Shown: positions 26,346 to 35,180, numbered from the stretch's first letter. The stretch is 64,000 bases of DNA from Rossellomorea aquimaris (GCF_003315075.1 NZ_QNRJ01000018.1:1-64000); one strand, 5' to 3'. Numbers and translations are program-made. Notes: generated by a model not told the origin, from the sequence alone.

Positions 26346-28462
26346 TGGCAGGATATTCTTTCTCACCCGGGTCTAGATTTTTAATTAGAGACAATGAGTA
26401 TTTAATAAGAAAAGAGATACAACAAGATGTTGAACTCGATAATTTAAATTACAAACAAATTGAGCTTTGGAAAAAGGATGAGCTGCTAAAACTATGGTGG
26501 GAAGGCACATTAGTTTTTAGGGAAAAAGAGGCAGAAATAGAGTATATACGGATTCTAAATATAAATGATTTAAACGAAAAATCAAAAAACGAAGCTATTA
26601 GACGTTATAAGATATTAGAGCCAGTTATAAAAGGTGAGGTTTTACCATCTGAAGTTAAGGATTATATCAATTCGTTAAATGGAGAAGTGAAAAAGTCAGC
26701 TTTTTATGAATGGAAGAAGAGATGGGAATGTACTGAGGACATTCGAGCATTAGTCGCTTTTAAATCGGGTCCAAAGGGACCCAAGATTTCACCAGAAGTT
26801 CAAGACGTTTTGGATGGTGCTATTAACCATTATCTAGAGAATTACGTCTATGAAGGTTTAAAATATACGATTGAAGATATCTATTCAGAATTTATTCTAA
26901 GGATTGATGAAGAAAATCAATACAGAGAATCATTAGAAAAATTAAACTACGTTTCTCGTTCTAAAGTTAGAAGAAGGTTTATGGAGCTAGTTGATATTTA
27001 TAAAGTTGATTTACCTAAAACGGGTAGAGTATTAGCCCAATTAAAGAGAGATGGTGTTAAAGAAGAGGTAGTTACGACTAGACCCCTTCAAAGAGTTGAA
27101 ATTGATTGGACGCCTGTGGACCTGATGATGATTGATCCAGCAGATTTAAAACCTAAAAGACCAAATTTAATTTATGCCGTGGATAAATTTTCAGGAATGC
27201 CAATGGGTTTTTTTGTTACTTTTAAGCCTGTTGACAGCATGGCTCTAAAGCAATGTCTAATTCATGTAATTATGCCTAAAACTTACTTGAAGGAATTATA
27301 CCCTTTAGTTGATAACGAATGGATCGCTCACGGAATTCCACATACTATTGTGGTTGATAACGCGAGTGTTAACGATTCATATGAGTTCGAAGAGGCGTGC
27401 CTTCAGCTAGGAGTAAATGAGGTTCAATTTTGCAAAATCGATGCAGGTCACCAAAAGGGGACAATCGAAAGAGCTTTTAGAAGGTTAAACACCATGTTTA
27501 TACATAGTCAAAAAGGCACTACCTTTTCAAATTTCATTGAAAAAGGAAGATATGATTCTCAAAAGAATGCTTGTATAACTATTCAGGGTTTTATTTATAT
27601 GGCACATCTCGGAATGGTTGACATTGTAGCTAATAGTTATGACAAGAGACGGGGGAATTCTCCTCAAAACCTTTGGAGTCAAGGGATTAAGGATAATAAA
27701 CGCCTGACCCTTCAAATTCCACGAAGTATTCAATCTATGAAAATCATTCTTATGGGAGGATCAGAATTAAGGATTATTCAGCAGCAAGGGGTGGTAATTC
27801 AAAATGAATATTATTATAGTCCTGAGTTAATGGAGCTAAAGAACCTGTTAGAGAAATATAAACGAAAGAATGAGAAAGTAAGAATTCGATTTGATTTGTG
27901 TGACATGAGGATGGTGTTTGTCTTTGACCCCATAAATAAGAAATATATCGCCGCTGAATTCACTGGACTAAAAAGGAAAAAAATAAATGTGGATTTGCCT
28001 GTTCCATATATGGCTTTGGAATTAGATATCCAAAAAAGAAATGAAGTAAGAAATTCATTCAATCCCAGTAACAGAGCAAAAACAAAACGTAAGATGACAT
28101 TTATTCGGGAACAAGATCAAAATAAAGTTAAAAAGTGGATGAAAAATAAAGGGGAAATGAATTCCCTGGAACAAAAGGTTAACTTCCTTTCCGAAGCTGT
28201 GCTGAACCAACCAAAGGAAAAAAAAATGAATAACAACGCTGTTATTACTACTGAAACTTATATCGATGTTCCTAAAGAAAATGATGAAATAAAAATCATA
28301 AAAGAAGACAAGAAAGTAAAACAAAGCAAAGAAAATAATCCTAAGGATAAGGCTCAAGTTGATAGAGGAGAGATGTGGTTCATGGAATATGAGGACACAG
28401 ATATTGAAGATCTTCCAAGTTGGAATGCATCAATGAAAAAAGACAGAAAGGAGCTGCAGTAA
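26345..28462 (+). CDS. tnsB: TnsB-like DDE transposase
   Basis: Transposase of 705 residues that binds the end repeats and does 3' cleavage and strand transfer. The DDE triad is visible: Asp254 in VEIDWTPVDL, Asp338 in TIVVDNASV, and Glu375 in GHQKGTIERAFRRLN (integrase rve core about 245-385). An N-terminal HTH DNA-binding region (about 140-235) and a Mu-transposase-type C-terminal beta domain (about 440-560) follow family order. The tail is charged (Lys/Glu/Asp-rich), suited to TnsC contact. GTG start overlapping the tnsA stop; tnsC starts 2 bases after its stop. Confidence 0.92.
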   Translation: MAGYSFSPGSRFLIRDNEYLIRKEIQQDVELDNLNYKQIELWKKDELLKLWWEGTLVFREKEAEIEYIRILNINDLNEKSKNEAIRRYKILEPVIKGEVLPSEVKDYINSLNGEVKKSAFYEWKKRWECTEDIRALVAFKSGPKGPKISPEVQDVLDGAINHYLENYVYEGLKYTIEDIYSEFILRIDEENQYRESLEKLNYVSRSKVRRRFMELVDIYKVDLPKTGRVLAQLKRDGVKEEVVTTRPLQRVEIDWTPVDLMMIDPADLKPKRPNLIYAVDKFSGMPMGFFVTFKPVDSMALKQCLIHVIMPKTYLKELYPLVDNEWIAHGIPHTIVVDNASVNDSYEFEEACLQLGVNEVQFCKIDAGHQKGTIERAFRRLNTMFIHSQKGTTFSNFIEKGRYDSQKNACITIQGFIYMAHLGMVDIVANSYDKRRGNSPQNLWSQGIKDNKRLTLQIPRSIQSMKIILMGGSELRIIQQQGVVIQNEYYYSPELMELKNLLEKYKRKNEKVRIRFDLCDMRMVFVFDPINKKYIAAEFTGLKRKKINVDLPVPYMALELDIQKRNEVRNSFNPSNRAKTKRKMTFIREQDQNKVKKWMKNKGEMNSLEQKVNFLSEAVLNQPKEKKMNNNAVITTETYIDVPKENDEIKIIKEDKKVKQSKENNPKDKAQVDRGEMWFMEYEDTDIEDLPSWNASMKKDRKELQ

Positions 28463-28463
28463 T

Positions 28464-29450
28464 ATGGATAGTGATCAACAATCTCCATTTAAACGCCTGA
28501 ATGGTATCCCAGCAGACCAAATAGATGTGAAGAATAGAAGAGAGCACGTAAAGAAAATAGTTATCGAGCATCCAAATTATATTAAGTTACTTTCAGAGGT
28601 TGAGGATATACATTTCTATTCTCAAGAATCTGTAAAACCTGATTCAATGTTTTTGTCCGGCGTTGCAGGAGTAGGTAAGTCCACAGTATTAGAAGAGTAC
28701 ACTAACCGTTTCGAAAGACAGATAGTTAACAACAATACTGTCATCCCTGTGTTGTACTCTACAGTGCCAGTAGGTGCTACTCCAAAATCGGTAGCTTCAA
28801 AACTACTATATTCATTAGGGGACCCTTTATATGAAAGAGGGACAGAAATTGGTCTAACAAGCCGATTACTAAACTTTATAAAGAAATGCAAGGTTGAACT
28901 GATAATAATAGATGAATTTCAACATCTATTAGATAGAGACACACAACATGTACTTAATAAAGCATCGGAATGGGTAAAATCCTTTTGCGATGAGGCCGGG
29001 GTACCAATTATCTTATGCGGATTCCCTGAATCAAAGAAAATATTTAAGTTCAACCCTCAACTGGATCGACGATTCCTTGTGAAGCTTAAAATGGAGGGAT
29101 TTTATTACAATACTCAAGAAGAGCAAATCGAATTCAGGACATTTTTAAATAGCATTGATAAAAGGTTGCCTTTTGTAGAAAGTTCTTCTCTTGCATCCAA
29201 GCAATTGGCCGATAAACTTTACTATGCTACGAATGGGTTGCCTTCACATTTGAATAAAATTTTATATGAAGCAACTGCATTAGCAGCAAAAAGCGGAAGC
29301 GATTCTATAGATGAAAATCATCTTTATGAGGCGTTTAATAAGCTTGAATTTTCTACACGTCCGTTTGTCTCCAACCCTTTTACTGTAAAAGAATTCAATA
29401 TTGTTGAAGCGTTTGAAATTGAGAAGCTTAGAAGTAAGGATGCGAATTAA
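28464..29450 (+). CDS. tnsC: TnsC-like AAA+ ATPase regulator
   Basis: ATPase of 328 residues that forms filaments on target DNA and signals the TnsAB transposase. Walker A is SGVAGVGKST (65-74) and Walker B is LIIIDEFQHLLDR (about 143-155); the sensor and arginine-finger region LDRRFLVKL follows. This is the TniB/TnsC family. It is the last gene of the tnsA-tnsB-tnsC operon, closed by a terminator at 29482. It is shorter than Tn7 TnsC (555 residues), as in many Tn7-like and Tn5053-like elements. Confidence 0.9.
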   Translation: MDSDQQSPFKRLNGIPADQIDVKNRREHVKKIVIEHPNYIKLLSEVEDIHFYSQESVKPDSMFLSGVAGVGKSTVLEEYTNRFERQIVNNNTVIPVLYSTVPVGATPKSVASKLLYSLGDPLYERGTEIGLTSRLLNFIKKCKVELIIIDEFQHLLDRDTQHVLNKASEWVKSFCDEAGVPIILCGFPESKKIFKFNPQLDRRFLVKLKMEGFYYNTQEEQIEFRTFLNSIDKRLPFVESSSLASKQLADKLYYATNGLPSHLNKILYEATALAAKSGSDSIDENHLYEAFNKLEFSTRPFVSNPFTVKEFNIVEAFEIEKLRSKDAN

Positions 29451-29481
29451 GAATAGACATTATATATGAACTTTGATAATA

Positions 29482-29512
29482 AATCCTGTTATTATTTGCT
29501 GCAGGGTTTTTT
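29482..29512 (+). terminator. Terminator of the tnsABC operon
   Basis: AATCCTG and CAGGGTT flank a 13-base loop, with a TTTTTT tail. Confidence 0.75.
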
Positions 29513-29662
29513 CTTATTCAATTAAAGGGACGTATTCTCGAATAACATATTGTGGAAACCCTATGGGTCTGGGATAATTGGTATTAAATTAAAGAGGAAA
29601 ATATTGAGAATTAATTAATGATTAATGTGATTTAATACAATGTATCTAAAGGGGGAATCAGA

Positions 29663-30796
29663 ATGGTGATATATATCAAATCAACTTCAAGAGATTCGGG
29701 TATTGGTGATGATGTTGTGCTTAGAGAAACTGAGACAACAAGACTTATATTTCGACCTGAGATTGTAAACAACATACATAACTCTAACGCTTCAATCAAA
29801 GGGAGTTTTAATTTTCAAAAGAAGAGAAAAAAGGACACTTGGGAAGATCATAAGGAGTTTGAAGCTAGTAAGCTCAAAGCTGATGAATGGATTAAAATTG
29901 CTATTGATACAGGCGAGACCCTAAAACTCTTTAATGAATTAAAGAAGTATTATAAAGTACATGAGGAATATGGTGTAAAGCAAGGGAGCTACGCCCTCTA
30001 TAAAACTAACCCTGGTCTTGAAAAGGTTTTAACTTTGTTTGAAGGGAATAATGAGCTATTGACTCAGTTGTTGGAAGAGGATAAAAGTGAAGTGTTGGAG
30101 CAGGCACTGGAGTGGATTGTAAACACTGAAAACTCTGATAAGGTGGTTGATAAGCTCAGCAAGCTAAGGGAGAGTGAGTTGGATCAGTTAAACACCTTGG
30201 TTGGGCTAACCAACCTTAAGAGGCTGTTAGAAGTTTGGGAGGAGAACAGGGAAAATAGCTCAGAGAAGTTTTGGCAAGTTCTATTAAAAGATAATACTTG
30301 GGTATTAAGTCAGTTATTCTCAAATCCAACTGTGTTAATTGAGGACGAAGCTTATGTTGGAGGAAAGACTACTAACAATGACAGTGGTAAATTAGTTGAT
30401 TTCTTGTATGCTAACCCTTTCTCAAAGGATGCAGTATTGATTGAGATCAAAACACCTACCACCCCACTTGTTTCTAATACTGAGTATAGAACGGGAGTAC
30501 ACTCAGCCCATAAGGAGCTTATGGGAGCTGTAACCCAGGTTCTTACTTACAAAGGTACACTACAAAGCGAATATTCAAATATACTTGTAAACAATGTTAG
30601 GAGTGGTAAAAATATAGACTTTGATGTAATTAACCCTTGTTGTGTAGTTATAGCAGGCAGGTTTGATACTTTAATAGAAACTTCTCATAAACATTCATTT
30701 GAACTATACAGGAAGGAGTTGAAGAATGTAATTGTGCTAACCTTTGATGAGTTATTTATGAGGGTTAAAAACTTAATAGACTTGTTGGAGAAATAA
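29663..30796 (+). CDS. Shedu-family anti-phage defence nuclease (SduA-like, DUF4263)
   Basis: Protein of 377 residues with a helical N-terminal half and a C-terminal PD-(D/E)XK nuclease domain: Asp246 in KLVDFLY, Glu261-Ile-Lys263 in VLIEIKTP, and Gln292 in GAVTQVLTYK. This pattern and the DUF4263 context match SduA, the single-gene Shedu defence system first described in Bacillus cereus, whose members cut DNA during phage infection. It has its own start region (GGGGGAATCAGA before the ATG) after the tnsABC terminator and is the last gene before the right transposon end. Cargo of the Tn7-like element. Confidence 0.87.
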   Translation: MVIYIKSTSRDSGIGDDVVLRETETTRLIFRPEIVNNIHNSNASIKGSFNFQKKRKKDTWEDHKEFEASKLKADEWIKIAIDTGETLKLFNELKKYYKVHEEYGVKQGSYALYKTNPGLEKVLTLFEGNNELLTQLLEEDKSEVLEQALEWIVNTENSDKVVDKLSKLRESELDQLNTLVGLTNLKRLLEVWEENRENSSEKFWQVLLKDNTWVLSQLFSNPTVLIEDEAYVGGKTTNNDSGKLVDFLYANPFSKDAVLIEIKTPTTPLVSNTEYRTGVHSAHKELMGAVTQVLTYKGTLQSEYSNILVNNVRSGKNIDFDVINPCCVVIAGRFDTLIETSHKHSFELYRKELKNVIVLTFDELFMRVKNLIDLLEK

Positions 30797-31342
30797 AAAT
30801 AGAAGGTCTTTAATGCTCAATCCTAGATTAAAAAAGTAGTGGTTGCTTTTATTCAATAAGACAAAATAAATGATCTTCAACAAACGGGGCTTTAATTGCT
30901 GGCTCAAATGAAATGTGATCACATAATTTTAGTAAAGGGCAGGCAGTTTTAGTCTTCTAAAACCGAAAGATTGTATTGAAGAGTCGAATGAGGAAGTAAC
31001 CTTCTGAAAGGCTCCCCCCTATGTTGAGTAGCACTCTTTCTAGTAAGAGATAGTGTGTTATAAGCTCAGTTAATAAATTTACCGTAACAGTTCGGTTGAA
31101 GAAGCCTACCCAACGGGTTGGTGTAACACATGATCCTTGGTTAACAGATACGGTTAGAATGCAAATTAATAAAACAAAAAATCTTATTGCTGACGAATAT
31201 ATGAATTTAAGGTTCTCTGGTATTTATTGCATAGTTAAATTTTATTAATAGTATTTAACTAAATGCACTTAACAAGTAGAGTAAGTGGTTCAAGCAATAA
31301 GTGAAACTCGCTACTTGATCTATCGCTATTGCATTCTCATTA
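30797..31342. other. Region between Shedu and the right end, with short decayed frames
   Basis: No full gene. On the minus strand an open stretch at about 30859-30957 (reading ...KLCDHISFEPAIKAPFVED...) and one just upstream (reading ...GSLSEGYFLIRLFNTIF...) look like former coding sequence or a dispersed intergenic repeat. On the plus strand an open stretch at about 31058-31248 reads ...PTQRVGVTHDPWLTDTV... without a clear start. I do not recognise any of them. Confidence 0.35.
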
Positions 31343-31509
31343 ATTCCGCTTAACTATGAAAATTATTAAATATTTATTCCGGCAATTTATGAAAAATAAG
31401 CAGTTTCCTCAATCATAGTCTTAAAATATTCCGAATAATTACGAAAAACCGTTATAGAAGGATTCTTTGTAAATTAATACTACATTCCTGCAATTAATGA
31501 AAAATTACA
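31343..31509. repeat. Right transposon end with four TnsB-type binding repeats
   Basis: Four copies of ATTCCG-N7-ATGAAAA: R4 at 31343-31364, R3 at 31376-31397, R2 at 31428-31450 (ATTCCGAATAATTACGAAAA), and terminal R1 at 31484-31506 (ATTCCTGCAATTAATGAAAA), then ACA at 31507-31509. They are the inverted form of the left-end repeats. Confidence 0.88.
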
Positions 31510-31514
31510 TTTCA
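31510..31514. repeat. Target-site duplication, right copy (TTTCA)
   Basis: TTTCA directly outside the right terminus, identical to 14360-14364. It is followed by TAATATG, which supplies the original minJ stop codon when the element is removed in silico. Confidence 0.93.
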
Positions 31515-31521
31515 TAATATG

Positions 31522-31549
31522 AAAAAGGATAGCCGCGGCTATCCTTTTT
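31522..31549. terminator. Terminator, originally minJ's, also serving the convergent DUF1206 gene
   Basis: AAAAAGGATAGCC and GGCTATCCTTTTT form a perfect 13-bp stem around GC. Without the transposon it would lie 8 bases after the minJ stop codon. It also ends the minus-strand gene at 31556. Confidence 0.88.
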
Positions 31550-31555
31550 TCATTC

Positions 31556-32410
31556 TTAATAGATGCTCAAATGACGGTTTTTACCTTTTAAAATTTGAAA
31601 GACGCCATATAGAAATAACCCGGCTGCTACAATTCCCAGCAGCCATTGTCCATAAGGTTGTTGAGCTAACTTGGAAAGTGCTCCGTCCAACCCTTGTGTT
31701 TTATCCGGATCGGCTGTGATTGCGGTTTGTATAAAGAAATAGCCGATCAGTAAAAAGACGGTTCCCCGGGAATATAATCCGAGCTTTCCTGTCTTTCTTC
31801 CCAGTTCCCATTCTTTTTCACTCATTTCATGTCGTTTAAATTTGTTCGTGTATTTTTCAGTATAAGCTTTATGAATTTCATAGAGTGCATATCCAATAAT
31901 GATAAGTCCGACAATCCCTACAATCCATTGACCAAAGGGCTGAGACAATAACTTAGCAGATAAGGTTTGTTTAGATCCAGACCCCGAGCCGGAGCTTTTG
32001 GCATGCATCGCAATGGCGAAAGCATTATAAGTCAAGGAACCGTAGGCAATCCCGCTGATCAGATTAGCCAGTCTTCTGAACATGGATTTCCCATCGTTTT
32101 TCACATGTTCCGGATCCTTTACCACTTGAATGAGGCGCCAAAGAACGATTCCGATCAGGCCAACACCCAATATCCACAAAAGGACTTCCCCAAAGGGTTT
32201 ACTCGCCACTGCTGAAAAGGCACCACTCGAGTCCGAAGTGCTTCCTCCTATTCCGAGTGCGGCCATAACGGCTAATGCACCAATCAGCATATAAACAATT
32301 CCTCTTGAAATATATCCAATTCGTGCGAACCCTTTAATCCAAGGTTTTATATCATTTGATGAAACAGATGAACTCGTGCTTGATGATGTAATGGATGAAA
32401 CTCCTGCCAT
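31556..32410 (-). CDS. DUF1206 membrane protein
   Basis: Membrane protein of about 284 residues containing three DUF1206 repeats of roughly 70 residues, each a pair of membrane segments: GFARIGYISRGIVYMLIGALAV, RRLANLISGIAYGSLTYNAF and TGKLGLYSRGTVFLLIGYFF mark their starts. The N-terminus is a Ser/Thr-rich tail. ATG at 32410 follows AAGGGAAGAAG; a GTG two codons earlier is possible. The function of the family is unknown. A sigma-B-like promoter is present upstream, which would make it a general-stress gene. Confidence 0.88.
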   Translation of the reverse strand: MAGVSSITSSSTSSSVSSNDIKPWIKGFARIGYISRGIVYMLIGALAVMAALGIGGSTSDSSGAFSAVASKPFGEVLLWILGVGLIGIVLWRLIQVVKDPEHVKNDGKSMFRRLANLISGIAYGSLTYNAFAIAMHAKSSGSGSGSKQTLSAKLLSQPFGQWIVGIVGLIIIGYALYEIHKAYTEKYTNKFKRHEMSEKEWELGRKTGKLGLYSRGTVFLLIGYFFIQTAITADPDKTQGLDGALSKLAQQPYGQWLLGIVAAGLFLYGVFQILKGKNRHLSIY

Positions 32411-32459
32411 ATACACTTCTTCCCTTCTGGTTCTATTTTCGTCATACTTATGTATGCTA

Positions 32460-32485
32460 TTCCCCGGAAACTAAAAAGAGAAACC
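32460..32485 (-). promoter_or_regulatory. Candidate sigma-B promoter of the DUF1206 gene
   Basis: On the minus strand: GTTTCT, 14 bases, GGGAAA. This resembles the sigma-B pattern GTTTAA-N12-15-GGGTAT, with the -10 box imperfect. Confidence 0.4.
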
Positions 32486-32614
32486 TTTTTAACGAACAGT
32501 AAATGTTGGATGGATTGAACTAAATTTGCCGTTTTTTCTTTTAAAAAATTTTACAAAAATCCTATTTACAACGAATTAGGAGAGGAGTAATATATCTATC
32601 ATCAAATGAATATT

Positions 32615-32800
32615 CTTTATCGCTTAATTCATTTTTGAAGCGGGGGACCCGAGTATTAAAAGGGGTGAATCCTTTCTTTTGAAAGGTAGGGCTACTTCCA
32701 TGACCCGAATCCGTCAGCTAACCTCGTAAGCGTAATGGGAGAGGATGATACTTGTGATCGATTATGGATGACCACAGGCTTAGTTCCTGCTGGTCTTTTT
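32615..32800 (+). promoter_or_regulatory. c-di-AMP riboswitch (ydaO/yuaA class) and terminator
   Basis: Aptamer about 32620-32745 with class blocks GCGGGGGACCCGA, AGGGGTGAATCC, GGTAGGGC and CCCGAATCCGTCAGCTAACC-TCGTAAGCGT. The terminator GACCACAGG...CCTGCTGGTC with TTTTT is at 32770-32800. High c-di-AMP should stop transcription of the KtrAB potassium importer, matching the yuaA (ktrA) case in B. subtilis. A further 178 bases lie between the terminator and ktrA; they are GC-richer, hold several short inverted repeats (for example CCGGAGGCCAGAGG), and have no gene I can support. Confidence 0.95.
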
Positions 32801-32978
32801 GTGTTGTTTAGAAGTCTGGATCCGGAGGCCAGAGGTCATGAGTCAAACCGGCCATAAAGGGCAAAGGAAGCCTTATGCCACGTTCGTCATATGCTTGTCG
32901 CCTCTGTTCGATCCGCATGGTTGTAATGAAGAAGTACTAGATGGTTAAGCTATTAAAAAGGTTTTGGAGGATTTCATC

Positions 32979-33635
32979 ATGAAAAAGCAGTTTGCAGTTA
33001 TTGGATTAGGGAGATTTGGAGGGAATCTGGTTCAGGAATTGGCTGATCTGGATGTTGAAGTGTTAGCCATTGATATTCATCATGATGTCGTCCAGCATTA
33101 TGTAGACATTGCCACGCATGCCGTGCAGGCGAATGCCATGGATGAATCTGTATTGAAATCCCTTGGGCTGAGAAACTTTGATCACGTGATCGTGTCCTTT
33201 GGGGATAATATAGAAGCAAGTATTCTTACCACCTTACTTTTAAAAGAATTAGGGGTTAAAGAAGTATGGGTGAAAGCTTCAAACGCCTATCATCAGAAGG
33301 TGTTGGACCGGATCGGGGCCGATAAAGTCATTCACCCTGAACGTGACATGGCTCGAAGAATTGCCCATCACATCACGTCAGAAAAGATCATTGATTATAT
33401 CGAACTATCCAAAGAGCACAGTATTGTAGAAGTGTATGCATCTAAAAAGGTCGCAAATAAAACCTTAAACGACCTGGACGTCCGGGCAAAATTCGGTTGT
33501 AATATCATTGCCATTCACCGCGGGGAGGAAGTCATTGTATCCCCTTCTGCCGATGAAGTCATAAAAATGGAAGATCTGCTGATCGTCATTGGACATAACA
33601 GGGATATCAACCGATTTGAAAAAGAAGGAGTATAA
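32979..33635 (+). CDS. ktrA: Potassium uptake regulatory subunit KtrA
   Basis: Cytoplasmic RCK protein of 218 residues that forms an octameric gating ring for KtrB. The Rossmann RCK_N domain begins FAVIGLGRFGGNLVQEL (GxGxxG) with acidic strand-2 end VLAID; the RCK_C (TrkA_C) domain occupies about 135-218. ATG at 32979 follows GGAGG; the frame from 32964 has no binding site. It is preceded by a c-di-AMP riboswitch and followed 3 bases later by ktrB. RCK_C domains of KtrA also bind c-di-AMP directly in the family, giving two layers of control. Confidence 0.95.
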   Translation: MKKQFAVIGLGRFGGNLVQELADLDVEVLAIDIHHDVVQHYVDIATHAVQANAMDESVLKSLGLRNFDHVIVSFGDNIEASILTTLLLKELGVKEVWVKASNAYHQKVLDRIGADKVIHPERDMARRIAHHITSEKIIDYIELSKEHSIVEVYASKKVANKTLNDLDVRAKFGCNIIAIHRGEEVIVSPSADEVIKMEDLLIVIGHNRDINRFEKEGV

Positions 33636-33638
33636 CCT

Positions 33639-34961
33639 ATGAAGAATAAGGTGATCCGGTTAAGCCCTCCTCAACTTCTCGTTGTGACGTTTCTATTTTT
33701 TATCATCGTAGGAATGGGTTTGCTTAAGCTGCCGTTTGCCACCACAGAGTCGATTACATGGCTGGATGCCTTGTTCACGACGACTTCCGCTATGACGGTT
33801 ACAGGGCTTGCGGTCGTTGATACAGGAGGTGCCTTCACCCTTTTTGGAGAAGTGGTCATTATGAGTCTGATCCAAATCGGAGGACTGGGTATCATGTCCT
33901 TTGCCGTTTTGATCTTTATGATGCTTGGAAAGAAAATTGGATTTAAAGAACGACTTCTTCTTCAACAGGCATTAAATCAGACGTCTGTAGGAGGAGTCAT
34001 CAAGCTTGTAAAATATTTATTTATCTTTTCCTTCCTTGTTGAAGGATTTGCCGTTCTGTTACTGGCGTCTGAGTGGGTTCCTGAATTCGGTTGGAGAAGA
34101 GGGCTGTATGTCAGTATATTTCATTCTATTTCCGCGTTTAATAATGCAGGATTCTCTCTATGGTCCGATAGTTTAATGGGTTACGTGGGAAGTCCCGTCG
34201 TCAATATCACGATTTCGTTTCTGTTTATTGTTGGCGGGATCGGTTTCACCGTTTTAGTGGATCTATGGAAATCGAAAACGATTCGACGACTGTCCCTCCA
34301 TACGAAAATCATGGTAGTTGGGACATTTGTCATCAATGTATTCGCTTTTATGATGATTTTCATCCTGGAGTATAATAACCCAAATACGCTGGCTCAGTTA
34401 CCACTCCTGGATAAACTATTCGCTTCTTATTTTCAAGCGGTCACACCCCGCACAGCCGGTTTTAACTCGATCGATTATGGCAGCATGGAACGCTCCACTT
34501 TGCTTCTCACGATTCTTTTGATGTTCATCGGGGCGGGGAGTGCTTCCACGGGTGGAGGAATCAAGCTGACCACCTTTGTTGTGATTTCATTGAGTGTGTT
34601 TGCTTTCTTGAAGGAGAAAAGAGAAATTCGTATTTTCCGTCGTACGATTGATCAAAACTATATTTTCAAGGCCTTGGCCGTGTCGATGATCAGTGTGCTC
34701 CTTGTTTTTACGGCTCTATTTTTTCTTGATATGACGGAAAGGAATGCGTCTTTCCTGGCTATTCTCTTTGAAGTGGTATCAGCCTTTGGAACGGTGGGGT
34801 TGTCCATGGGGATTACCGGCTCCTTGACAGCCATAGGTAAATGGATCATTATCATCGTGATGTTTGTCGGGAAACTTGGCCCCCTCACACTGGCCTTCTC
34901 CCTATCCAGACCGGACAAAGAAAAGATCCGCTATCCAAAAGAAGATATCTTAACAGGTTAA
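33639..34961 (+). CDS. ktrB: Potassium uptake membrane subunit KtrB
   Basis: Ion-conducting subunit of 440 residues of the TrkH/KtrB superfamily, built from four M1-P-M2 repeats. Selectivity-filter segments with conserved glycine appear as SAMTVTGLAVVD, SAFNNAGFSLW, TPRTAGFNSID and SAFGTVGLSMG. The intramembrane gate loop is probably IGAGSASTGGGIKL. With KtrA it forms a potassium importer active under osmotic stress. The gene closes the ktrAB operon and is followed by a terminator. Confidence 0.95.
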   Translation: MKNKVIRLSPPQLLVVTFLFFIIVGMGLLKLPFATTESITWLDALFTTTSAMTVTGLAVVDTGGAFTLFGEVVIMSLIQIGGLGIMSFAVLIFMMLGKKIGFKERLLLQQALNQTSVGGVIKLVKYLFIFSFLVEGFAVLLLASEWVPEFGWRRGLYVSIFHSISAFNNAGFSLWSDSLMGYVGSPVVNITISFLFIVGGIGFTVLVDLWKSKTIRRLSLHTKIMVVGTFVINVFAFMMIFILEYNNPNTLAQLPLLDKLFASYFQAVTPRTAGFNSIDYGSMERSTLLLTILLMFIGAGSASTGGGIKLTTFVVISLSVFAFLKEKREIRIFRRTIDQNYIFKALAVSMISVLLVFTALFFLDMTERNASFLAILFEVVSAFGTVGLSMGITGSLTAIGKWIIIIVMFVGKLGPLTLAFSLSRPDKEKIRYPKEDILTG

Positions 34962-34973
34962 TATTCAACCAAT

Positions 34974-35030
34974 CGGCTCTCTTCATTTGCCCTTCACGGG
35001 TAAATGGGGGAGCCGTTTCTTTATTTTCAT
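34974..35030 (+). terminator. Terminator of ktrAB
   Basis: Two-tier stem CGGCTC...CATTTGCCC and GGGTAAATG...GAGCCG with a T-rich tail. Confidence 0.8.
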
Positions 35031-35117
35031 TTTTCAAAAACGACAAAGAATCAATCCATAACCACGCATGAGTCTAAAAACGGTTCTGTTAAGCGTTTTC
35101 ATCATGGGTTTTTGATA

Positions 35118-35146
35118 TTGACTAAACCACTGGGCGCGATTATACT
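35118..35146 (+). promoter_or_regulatory. Sigma-A promoter of serC-serA
   Basis: TTGACT, 17 bases, TATACT, ending about 35 bases before the serC start. Confidence 0.75.
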
Positions 35147-35180
35147 GTTGAAAAATTCTGAACTTTAGGCGGTGCTGTTG

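Larger units (their letters stand above)
14365..31509. mobile_element. Tn7-like transposon, about 17.1 kb, inserted at the minJ 3' end
   Basis: Boundaries are visible. The left terminus TGTAATTCTTCATTAAG... (14365) and the reverse complement of the right terminus, TGTAATTTTTCATTAAT... (from 31509), agree at most positions over about 27 bases and have the TGT/ACA ends of Tn7. TTTCA is repeated immediately outside both ends (5-bp target duplication). Three TnsB-type repeats are at the left and four at the right, as in Tn7. The element encodes TnsA, TnsB, TnsC and two TniQ/TnsD-like proteins. Cargo is SulP/UspA genes, a methyltransferase, MFS/XRE genes, an HTH protein and a Shedu defence nuclease. 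Joining the flanks across the element restores minJ ending QVS-stop and its apparent terminator. Confidence 0.93.

Noticed and set aside
31058-31248. Short plus-strand frame (PTQRVGVTHDPWLTDTV...) as a real gene
   Set aside because: There is no ribosome binding site or credible start codon, and I recognise no family; listed only as part of the decayed region.
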